Part shown: positions 24,301-35,700 of the stretch, one piece after another | How positions within the stretch are numbered: the stretch's first letter is position 1 | How the letters are laid out: each line of letters opens with the position of its first letter | NCBI RefSeq assembly: GCF_033807715.1 | Contig: NC_084597.1 | Location: 12,979,670-13,043,669, forward strand | DNA from: Cololabis saira | Taxonomy: Eukaryota > Chordata > Actinopteri > Beloniformes > Belonidae | Length of the DNA: 64,000 bases | Direction: 5' to 3' | Notes under the pieces: generated by a model | What the model was told of the DNA's origin: nothing | Database searches by the model: none | The model's input: only the letters and a program-made list of their open reading frames with translations | Translations under genes and position numbers: made by a program

Positions 24301-27300
24301 ACAATCCGGCCTCAAGCTCCTTTAAGGGTCATTGGGTCTGAATGGGCCTTCCTAACTGATACAACTTCAGGAGAGTCAAGTTTTTTTTTTCTTCAAGTAT
24401 TTTTAGGGCACATCTTTTTTCCTAATAATATCCCATGCGAAATATAATTATTCAATCTCAACATCCACAAAACAGGTGCCTCACAAAAAAAACTTACCGG
24501 TAATACTGTTTTTGTGTTCTCCTCCTCTATTAGTCCCAGATTTAAGGATTTATCTCGACAATATACTGAGGTGAGGTAAGAGATTTCTTACCTGCTGTAT
24601 GACACTGACATGGCCATGCCCAATAAGATAATGGACAGTATGTGCCTCCAGAGTAGGTCCACGCATCGAGCATTGTTCGTTTGATGCATTCTGAAAGAAA
24701 TCAGTATCGTTCACACACCATAGCATGGAAATGTAAACGTGAGAGCATTCATCTTACTTGTGTAGCAGTAAAAAATGAATACCCTGAAATATACAAATAT
24801 CAAATAAAGGCTATATTTACACAAATGAAAATTAGAACTACATTAAAATTGGAACTGTTTAAAAGGCTAAGCCCATAGACAACCAACAACCAACGCCATG
24901 GGACCATTATGTTTTGAGAATTAGTGCTTTCCCATTAAACTGTATGATGAAAAATATACATTTTTCATCTTAATCAATTCATCATGTAGTTTTTAACATT
25001 TTGTTATATGGGATTAAGTATTTGCAGGAATAAAATATTTAACAATGAAACCCTTTTATTATTAGAGCCTGGTCTGCAGCCAGGTATGGTATGCATGTAC
25101 CTGAACCAACTCGCTGGTCCATCTATCGTTTTTTCTCGTTATCTCCTACTTCATCAAATGTCTCTGGTCCAAATGAGTTGTGTTCACATGATTTATGTGC
25201 ACGAGTGTGCTGAACTTAATTTAAAAATCCTGATTAGCAGAGAAATCTCCGACGGGAGGTTCCTGTCCACCAACCCAAGTACCTCTCTAAAGGTTTTACA
25301 GGGCCATCCCTTGTAATGGAGACACGCTGCAACGATACAGACCTGAAAAATTTAGCCTGAACTCCCGCTAGTTGAAACGCACTGTATGTATGCATGTGAC
25401 ATAGCTTCTCATTATTTCTTAACCTCTGTCTGATTTGTAAAACAATAGGTTTTGTAGCATTATGAAGGACTCTCAAGCAAGTATTTGCTCCAGTCTGTTT
25501 ACCATTTATTTCTCCAACATCCTGGCATATATAACTATGGCATGGCTGTATACCGATTGGAGACATGCCAATATATCTTAGGAGAAGATACATAGATGCT
25601 ATAACAGTGTAATATTGATATGTACTAAATGCTGCATTGAAACGTGTTTTCTCTTTTTTTAAATCCATAGAAAACATTGAAACTAAAAACCACGTCCCTT
25701 TCTGCAGCAAAAAGAAGAGAAAAGCGGGAATAAAATGAGAATTTCTTATATTTTGACATAAAGAAAGTCAATCTCACCGCTTTGCTGCTAGTTTATCAAT
25801 CACCAGCTACAACAGGACTGACTGTATGCACGTACACACATATGAGGAGATAAACATGGCTTTCCCATCTTGGAAGCATCATACTGATAGTTATATTGTG
25901 GTTTTGGGACAAAATAAGTATATTTTCTTGTTGCCAAATCCAAATGCAAAGTCCCATTATAATTCAGATATGCCCCAACAGAGTTGTCGTCCATAAGGAC
26001 ATCTCTTTTTTTCCTGTTTCTTTTCAGTAACACGGTAGTATCTACTGTGTGGTTTGTTGTGAGATTTAACTTCATTATTTCATCCCCTGTGTTTTGTTAA
26101 AAGGAAAAGAAAAAAAGGTTAAAAAAAGACATTAAAAAAAGAACTATTTAGTCAAATTTGTATAAAAACACCCTTTTGATTAAAAAAACAACAACATATG
26201 AATGCTTGCCTATATTACCAAGCCCTAAATTCCATCACAGAGAGAATTATATAATTATATAACATACAATGTTTGTATGGATTAACTTAAGAAAACAGAA
26301 CTTATCCAACTTCCAACAGTTTCACTGCTATAACTAACTACAAAAAGCAAGAAAAAAACAAAACTCACCTTAAATAAAGAAAAAGAAAGAAGTAAACAAC
26401 AAAGAACCAGATAAGCTGGGAATGATTGGAGGGCATCCCATATTCTGTGTGCAGGGTTGTGTGAGCCCCTGCAGAAAGACACAATATAAACAAAGTTAAC
26501 TGGTGATGTAAACATGATCACCAATGCTGACTCTCAAAAGCTTGAAACAAAGCAAATCAACTTCCTTTTCTTTTGTTCTTGACATTTCACCTTATATCCT
26601 GAAGGCTTAGTCAGTTCAAAAGAACAGAGTTAGTTTTTTTGAACTGACAAGTGTTCAAGATAGAAGGTGAAATGTCTTCAAGAACTAAAGAACAGGAAGT
26701 CCATTTGCCTCGTTTCAAGCCTTTGAGGGATGTATACACTATATACACTGTATGTATACACTACTATAACGCTCGATGTGGAGTTTTTCCAAAAGTTTTG
26801 AATAGATTCAGAAGCATTTTGGTCACCACCGATAATAAATATGCATTGGCTCGAAAGTCTAGACCGCAACTTGACTGAAATGCTAAAGTTGGAGCTGAAA
26901 AAATCTGTGCTTAAAAACCCCAATGAAATGATTTAAAGAAAAGTTGGCCAAATCAATGTTACAAACTGATTGATGATGTCATATGGAAAATGATTACTTT
27001 GGGTTACTGCTGCTAAAAGTGGTCTCACAAGCTGCTGAAACATGAAATGTATTTACTGCTTATGCAGCTTGTTGTTTTTATACAGCAACATCGGACACGA
27101 GTGCATTTCCCCCACAGGGTACAATAAAAGCTTCTGAATCTGACATGTCCTTACATGTTTTCCAGAATTAATATGTAAAAAACAGAGATTGTTTGACAAA
27201 CATCAATTGTAAGTAAGCTTTTAACATGGATAGCAAAGCAACCCTATCCAAAAAGCAGAATAGATTGTGAGGCAACATTTTTTACAACTTAAAAAAGAGA

Positions 27301-29742
27301 TTCCACAGAACAAAGTATAACCCAACTAAAATAATGGCGTTCTGCATAATGGATAAAATAAAAAAATAAAAAATGTAAGTAAGTCAAATTTACTTATATA
27401 GCACCTTTCACAGACAATGGAATGTCACAAGGTGCTTCACAAAAAATAAAACATCAATAATAACACAAATAAAACACTACAATAAAAGTAGAAATACGAT
27501 AAAAACAAGACAATACTGATAAAAGCTCCAAGAATAAAAGTACATAAAATCAACATAGTGGTCATAAAACAACCGTCTCACTACTGTTTAAAAGCTCAGA
27601 TAAACAGGTGGGTTTTAAGTTTGTTTCATAAAAGCTTCGATGGAGTCCAGAGAATGTAGAGACGGCGGGAGATCAGTCCAGAGCCTCTACGGCCAGGAAG
27701 GAGCGACCTCCTCGCGTCTTAGTTAACACTGAAAGCGTCAAAAATCGCCTGAGGCCAGCATCTCGCTGCTTGGCGCGTTCACTCTGAAAGCTGCATGTAC
27801 TGTCGACGGCTGCAGTGGGCGGGGCTAAAACTGCGCTGCAGAACTGGAGGAGAACCGGGGTTACGCAAGTAACCTAAAGTTCTCTTTCATAGCATTCGTT
27901 TCGTGTCTCACATTGGGAAAATACTGACTCCCGGATTGCTAGGCAGATGTTACCCGAGTGTCATCGGGGCAGGTGCTACTGGAGGACTAATGGCCCTTTT
28001 CACTAGTACCACCTCAGCTCGGTTTTACCCGCCACGGCCCCGTCTTGCGCTTTTGCACTAGGGGCTGAGGCTGGTAGAGCCGCTCCAAGCAGATACTTTT
28101 TCTGTAACCATTCTGGCGAGGTTCTATCCGGGCTGAGCCGGGACTATTTCTGACGTCACCACCCTCCGCGCCATTTATTGGTCGGGGGCGGGGCCGTCAG
28201 ACTTTCAGAATCAGGAACCGGGAGTCAGCGCGAGGGCGACTCGCGGCTCGCAGCGATTTTATTATAAAGCGCAAAACATCTGTTTGGTGATCCAACTCTG
28301 AGGTGCAGATGTTCATAAACCTGGTGGCTGAGGAGAGAATTAAAAAAGGGATGTAGACGGGCTGTTTTACTCTCAGCCGCTCACGGCTCCAGCTGATTTC
28401 TGATCAGCGCCGACATGAGCAAAGCGGTTGAGTACGTCACGGCAGCTTCACCCCAACCTGCCCACTTCTCCCCTGGCTGTGGAAAAACAAACGGGGACAA
28501 AAACGGGTAGAGGCGGGACGAGCCGAGTCGGGCCGAGTAAGGACTAGTGCAAAAGGGCCATTACTGTCCCGGGATAAGCCCTGCTAATGTTTAGCCACAC
28601 CAAGCACTGAATGAGCTCATGGGGAAGCTGTAACATCGAGCCTGTAAAACCTGGCGAAGGTGTGTGGAGAGGCCCAGCTTGCTGCGGCGCAAATCTCCTG
28701 AATGGAGACCCCTCTGAAAAGGGCCCATGAGGTAGTGAGACCCCTGGTAGAATGAGCACAGACCCTCTGGTGCTTGCAAAGCCTTGGCGGTATAAGCCAA
28801 AGCAATAGCACCCACAATCCAGTGAGAAAGCCGCTGCTTGGAAACTGGCTTCCCCATCTGATTCTTTGCCCAAGACACAAAAAGCTGGTGACTTTTCCTA
28901 CAGCTTTTGGTTCTGTCCATGTAGACACGTAAAGCCCTCACCGGGCACAACATGTGCAACCGCCGATGCTCATCTGAGAGGAATGGCGGGGGGTAGAAGG
29001 ACACAAGATCAATATGGGATCATGACCCTAACACCTTAGGTGTAAAAGCCGGGTTAGGCTGTAAGGTCACCCCTGTATGTCCTGAAAGGAACTTTGTACA
29101 CTCTCTGTGTACTGACAGAGCGTGAATCTCACACACTCGTTTCGCTGAAGCCAAAGACAGCAACAACACTGTCTTTAAAGTCACCATTTTTAAGTCCACC
29201 TGGTCTAGTGGCTCAAAAGGTGAGGCTGAAAGGGCATCCAACACAGTGGGGAGGTCCCAGGATGGTGTCAACAGTTTAGACACCGGGAGCTTGCGACGCG
29301 CACACTTCATGAAACGGCAGATTAAACGGCGTTGTCCCACCGGTTTCCCCCCAAAACCGATATGACAGGCTGAAAAAGCCGCCACATACACCTTAATAGT
29401 GGAGAAAGCCTTCTTTTTGTCCACCATGTCTTGTAAGAAAGCCAGGATCACAGCCACAGAACATTGAAAAGGAATGTCTTGTGAGCCCGAGCACCATTTC
29501 TCAAAAACCGACCACTTTCTCCCATAAAGGGACCTTGTCGAGGGAGCCCTGGCACTCTGGGTAGTCTCAATCAGTGTTTCCGCTAGAAAAAATTGGCACC
29601 GGACAATGTGACCGGCAGGGTTTCAATTTACCGGACAAATGTTTGAAATTCCGGTCACATAGGCTATGTATGAATTTATTGAGGTTAAAAATAAATCATA
29701 TGCAGTAGTACGATATCAATGCAAGTCATTTAATAGTATTTT

Positions 29743-29784
<42 letters not shown>

Positions 29785-32700
29785 AGTCCCGTCAATTGAC
29801 TCGCGAGCGTAACTTCAAAAAATAAATAAATATTGCAGAAGCTTGCGCGTAACCTACGGCGTAAGGTACGCGTAGGCTCTGCGTCGGTGCGACGCGGGAC
29901 CATAAATCAACGCACATGTGGATCTCGGCGCCGCAGCTCCTCTTCCTCCCAGCTCCCGGCACAGAGTACTACTCCGCGGTACTGCGGTAACAGTCCAGGG
30001 GCTCATCTATAAAGCTTGCTTACGCAGAAAAAGCGCCTGAAAGTTGCGGAAGCCACCATCTACGCAAAGCCTCGGATCTAAAAAGAAAAAACTAACCGAT
30101 GGCTGCCGCTCCAAGCCCACTACTCCACGCCGAAGAGGAAAAAAGAAAGTGTTCTGATTAAAATAAGGAAAGTTGGACTACCCTATATAACAATTGCGTT
30201 CATAAAGGATAAAGTTTTTAAAAAAAAATAAAAATTAAAGAAATTGTCTCTTCTCCCCGTGTGTGTCTGCCTGTCATGCACGGGTACTTGGGCGCATGTT
30301 GTTTACTTTTAAGCCGGAATTATGGTTCTGCGTCACACCAACGCAGAGCCTACGCCGTAGGGTCTGGCGTAGGGTGCGCGTCGCCGCGAACCCTACGCCG
30401 TAGGCTCTGCGTCGGTGCGACACGGAACCATAAATCAACGCACACGTGGATGTCGGCGCCGCAGCTCCGCTTCCTCCCGGCTCCCAGCACCGGGGCTCGG
30501 CGTGTCCCTCCGCAGTACTCCCGGGGACTCTAGTCCCTAGTCCCGCAGCCCCAGTGAGTATTTTCACCGGACATTTTGACCGGAGAGATTATAAAATACC
30601 GGACTTCGGCATATTTTACCGGACAAAGTCCGGCAATTACCGGACAACGGAAACCCTGGTCTCAATCACACCTGGAGGGAGGCCGGCGGACTCTAGATTG
30701 AGCCACTCACGGGCCAGGCCCACAGGGCCAGCCTCTCCGGATGGGGATGAAATATTCTCCACTGGACAGGAGATCTGCTCCACGGTTCAGTGACCCCCCC
30801 ACATGGGTGGCTTTCAGGGACAGGAACTGTCTGCTGCACCAGACAATCAGTCTGTGTGCCAGTGTGTGTAATTGAAGAGATCTCAGGCCCCCTTGCCTGT
30901 TGATGTATGCCACCACTGTAGTGTTGTCTGTCCTGACTAACACGTGATGTCCCCTCAGAAAAGGAAGGAAATGTTTCAGTGACAGGTGAACCACCAACAG
31001 CTCCAGGTAATTTATGTGAGATGAGCGCCTGTGAGAGCCGTGACGGCGTGGATCTAGCCTGTGTGAAGCCGCCCAGCGCTGCATTCCTTTCATGTGCAGG
31101 CGTCCCATAGGAATCACCACCAAGGCTGATGCCATCAGCCCCAGCAGCCTTTGGCAAAGCCTGAGAGACACAAATTTTCCCCTGTGAAAAAGGGTTAAAC
31201 AGTCTCGGAGCGCCTGCACTCCTTCTCTCGTCATCCTTACTCTGCCCCGTCTATGGACAGGCCTATAAAGGAGATGCACTGGCAAGGGAGGGAAACACTT
31301 CTCTAGATTAATCCTGAAACCCAGATTCACCAAGTGTTCTGTGAGTAATCTTGTGTGATCTACTGCCTCCTGGCGGGAGGATGCCGCAATAAGCCAGTCG
31401 TCGATGTACGTGGCTACTCGGATACCCCACCTCCTGAGCGGTCCCACTGCTGCCTCCGTGCATTTTACAAACACCCTTGGGCTTAGTGAAAGACCGAAGG
31501 GGAGCACCAGATATTCGTAGCATGTCCCCTGGAAGGCAAACCTGAGATATTTTCTGTGTGGAGGGTATATCGGGATGTGAAAATTCGCGTCCTTGAGGTC
31601 GATTGAGGTGAACCAATCGCCCGGACGCAGAAAACGCAGCAGAGACGCGTGCGTTAACATCCTGAATTTGTATTTTCTTAAATGCGTGTTCAGATCTCTG
31701 AGATCTAGAATTGCACGCATGCCACGCCCCCCCTTCTTGGTGACCAGGAAATACCTTGAATAAAAACCGCTCCGATTGTGTTCGGAAGGGATTATTCTTA
31801 TCGCCTTTTTCTCTAACAGGGAGTAAATCTCCTCTTGTAGAAAGCGAGCCTCTTCGCCTAAGGCCTGAGACTGGATTATTCCCCTGAATTGCGGGGGTGT
31901 CATGGCAAATTGAAGCCTGTATCCCCTGTTTAGCATGTGAAGGCTAACCACTCCACTGTTCTCAATGACACCGGACTGATGACGTATGTCACACAGGGGG
32001 TAAGGGCTCCCCCTTGTGGCACCGGGGTGCAGCGCCGCTCTTTCGAAACTGCGCATGCACGTGCCGTGCCGTTTGTGACACAGTTGTCTATGCCAGAGGG
32101 GGGGGGGGGGGGGGGGGTGTGACCCAATTGTCGTTCAACAATGGTTTTATTTTGTTTTCCATTGTTTTTAACTGCGCCCTCGGCACCATGCCTGGATGCG
32201 ACAGTTGGAACAATTTTAATGATTCATGACAATGAGAAGTGTTTGTGAGACACATTTGGCAACAGCCAGGGGTTTTCACCCGCTGAGAACGGTCTCTGCT
32301 TCTCTTCACGGGGCGCTGGCATGGACGTGACCGCCGTGCCGAAGAGACCCTGGGGCGTTATGGGGGTGTCAAGCAGGTCCCCTTTTTCCTTAGCGGATAG
32401 CCTGGTGAGGATTAGCCAGCGGGCTCTTTCCTGTTGGATCGCCACCTTGTGAAGGTGGAGGCAATAGTCGGTGATGACACGCATCTCTTCCCATAACGCG
32501 GGGTTAGGTGAAGCTGTCATTCAATTCAATTTATATAGCGTCTAATACAACAAAAGTTGTCTCCAGACGCTTTCCAGAGACCAGAACATGACCCCCGAGC
32601 AATTATTACATAAACAATGGCAGGTAAAAACTCCCATAGTGGGAGAAAAACCTTAAGCCAAACAGTGGCAAGGAAAAACTCCCCTTTAGGAGGGAAGAAA

Positions 32701-35700
32701 CCTTGAGCAGGACCAGGCTCATAAGGGGGGACCCTCCTGCCGAAGGCCAGACTGGTGGGTCAGGGACGGCAGCAGCACAGCAGGCAGGTGGAAGCAGCAA
32801 CGGGATGACCGGGGGTGGGGACCGCAGGCCAGCACGCAGCTCCCAAAGCGCCGGCCCAATCAGCAAGCGCCAGGTTAGGTGCAGGGTCGGGGAAAGGTTG
32901 AGAAGGGGCAGGGCCAGGGAGAGGATCATCTCACCCTCAAGCTCAGCTTGGTACGCCAACAAGAGGGAAGTGGCGTTGAGAGCCCAGGTCGACAGTGCAG
33001 CCGCCTTATATGCCCTGTCATTGAGGCTGGACTGAAAGCGGTCTGCCCCGAATGGGAGCGCGGGCCCCGCTGATGACAGGGACGCCCCCGGGTGGAGGTG
33101 AGCCGCCACCACGGGCTCCACCGGAGGGATGCTGCGGAGGCCGTTGCTCTCCATCCCCTCGCAGTCCAGCATGGAGCTGCCTGCCACAGGGTGCTTGTCA
33201 CTGTAAGGCTTATCACGCCAAGAGACAGCAAATTCCTCCAGCAACTCTGGGAAGATCGGCAGGAGTTGTTTCCCTGTCTTCCTCATCTTGGGCAACCTTT
33301 TCCCGTCGAAACGGGACCGCACCACCACGGCTTGCACCTCGGGCCATTTGATGCCAAGCCTAGCAGCGGCACGTTGAAACACGTCCAAATCCCCTACAGG
33401 GGAACATGAGCCGTCGGCCGACGTAGGTGCCGACGAGGAGGCTGGGGTTTTGCAACCCGGCCCGCCAGACCCAGGGAGGAGTCGTCATCCTCATCCTTGT
33501 CGGACATGAGGAGTTCCGACCCACCATCCGAGTCGTCATCCGCCCTTTCCACCGAGGAACCAATCGGACTGACCGCGAGGGCGGGGCCGTCTAATTCCTG
33601 GCGGAGCCGTGGATCGGCTGCAAGGCTGGACCGTCTAATTCCTGACGGAGCGGGTCCGTGAGGCTGAACTGACTTCCCCAGCTCGGCCCCGCCTCGGTCT
33701 GGGGAACCAACCCAGCGGCGAGCTCCATCGGCTCCGGAGCTTCCGCGGTGGAAACCAGAACTGGGTCGTCTTTGCCTGACAGGTTCGTCTGGCGAGTCAG
33801 ACGGCGCCGAAGTGCCTTGAGGGAGAGCCGTTCACAATGAATGCACATCTCCGTGGACTCAAAGGCGGCTAAGGCGTGTTTTAGCCCGAGACACATCGCA
33901 CACATCAGGTGAGTGTCCCTGCTCGAAATCTTGTTCCCGCAGGCTCGCACCTGTGATTTCTCCTCTGTCTTAGTTGGGGCATCAGCATCAGTGCCAGCCA
34001 TGGCCACTAGCAGGGTTCGGTAGCTGTGAAGCTACGCTGCGCGGGATGCTAATGTAACCTGGTGTGGTTGGGGATTAGTGGACACCGGCTGAAAATGTTG
34101 CGACTTTAAGACTACGTTCACACTGCAGTCCTTAATGCTCAATTCCGATTTTTTCCCATATCCGATTTTTTTGCGTGGCTGTTCACATTGTCTTTTAAAA
34201 TGTGTTCTATATCCGACTCGAGTGTGAACGCATCGCGGCCCTGAACTGACCCGCATGCGCAGAGGCGTGTGATGAGGACAATGATGGATTTGCATCCAAC
34301 AGGTGCCTGTGAACTGCCAATTATCCATCAAACTCCACAATTACCATGTTAACATTAAATCAGATAGATTTGTCAAGGACGTTTCTATTGCATCTCTATC
34401 ATTATGCGGGCATGAATTCTCAGAGTTTTGCGGGAGCGGATGTAAACACTGTGGGCGGGAGTGGAACACACACGTTGCGGGCGCGGGCGGTAATGGTCAG
34501 AAATGCAGCGGGAGCGGGATGAAGAAAACAGTCCCGCTATAGCAGGGCTCTAGCTCCGCTCCCCGGAGTGTCAGCTCTGCTCTCCGGCGTTCAGCTGGGT
34601 TTATCACCTAACACACGGTCCAGCTCGTTGTAAAACGGGCAGGTTATTATGCGACCACGACCGCTTCGCTGATTTGAATCCTCAGCTTCTTTATTTAGTA
34701 ATATGCTTAAATTCAGCAGTTTGTCTCGTCTGATCTGAGGTCGTAGGCGAGAAAGAGGTAAGCGCAGGGGAGGGGAGGAGGAGAGGCGGAAGCGGCCCGG
34801 AGCGACCCCCGCCGTCTCCCGTGTCTCCCCCGCGGCTCGGGGCTCTGCGTGTGACGTCAAAGTCGCATTAATTCCGACCTGCCTGTTCACACTGAGGTCG
34901 CATTGCAAAACATCAGACCTGTATCCGATTTAGAACCACGTACCTGAATCTGATTTGAAAAGATCAGATTCCATGTGACTTGTGCTGTTCACACTGTCAT
35001 AAACAAATCGGATTTGGGTCACTTGGGAACTGCAGTGTAAACGTAGCCTTAGGCAGGTTACACAGCTGGAGTGTTGCGACTCTGTTTTTGCAGTAACCGT
35101 GAGGCTAGCGCGAGTATTGCTACTCGGTGTGGTAATTGCTACCGTGAGTGTTGCCACTCGGCTAACTGGTGAAGTATTGCTACTTCCCAGATAGCAGTCA
35201 AATCCCGAGTAACTGCGCACGCCGTGAACAAAGCACCCGGTGACCGAGTTTTCGCTCGTATCTGTGGACAGTTAAGCTAGCCACGGAGAGACAGTCAATA
35301 ACGGGAGAAGAAATTTGGAACTTCTGCTCGTAGCAAGAAGAGGTTTTTGAATGACGTGCAGCGCGGTGTCAGGTCCCTTTATAGGGTAGGGTCTCCACCC
35401 TCCCCGACACTCACGTGCTTAGCTCCAGCCAATCCTGGCTGGCGGAATGTAAAAGGAGCTTCTGATGAGGTCACGCCGAGGGCCTTCCCAATGTGAGACA
35501 CAAAAACGATTGCTATGAAAGAGAACTGTTGCAGTCGTCCAAACGAGATGACACAAAAATGTAAACACGTTTTCCTGCAAAATTACTCAACTCTGCCAAA
35601 AGTCGACGGCTAGTTCCTGGACTCACCTGCGCAAGGGCGTGGCTCTCTGAAGATGTTCTTCAGCAACCAGTTCACTCCTTCATTGAGGAGGAGTCCACCA

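Larger units (their letters stand above)
27851..35526 (-). mobile_element. DIRS-like tyrosine-recombinase retrotransposon, multiply interrupted
   Basis: Read on the minus strand, the element has 5' terminal repeat, gag-like ORF, reverse transcriptase/RNase H ORF, tyrosine recombinase ORF and 3' terminal repeat. The ends are inverted (27879-27919 against 35485-35526), not LTRs. The 3' side has an extra ~28 bases with the hairpin GGTTACTTGCGTAACC, as in DIRS elements, where a terminal extension matches an internal complementary region. There is no integrase and no aspartic protease, consistent with DIRS. It lies in dolpp1 intron 3 in the same orientation as the gene. Four later insertions and several frameshifts make it inactive. 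Its insertion point has no evident target duplication, as expected for recombinase-mediated insertion. Confidence 0.88.

Noticed and set aside
31930..33409. Plus-strand frames opposite the DIRS genes
   Set aside because: Antisense shadows of the gag and RT frames and of the nested repeat.
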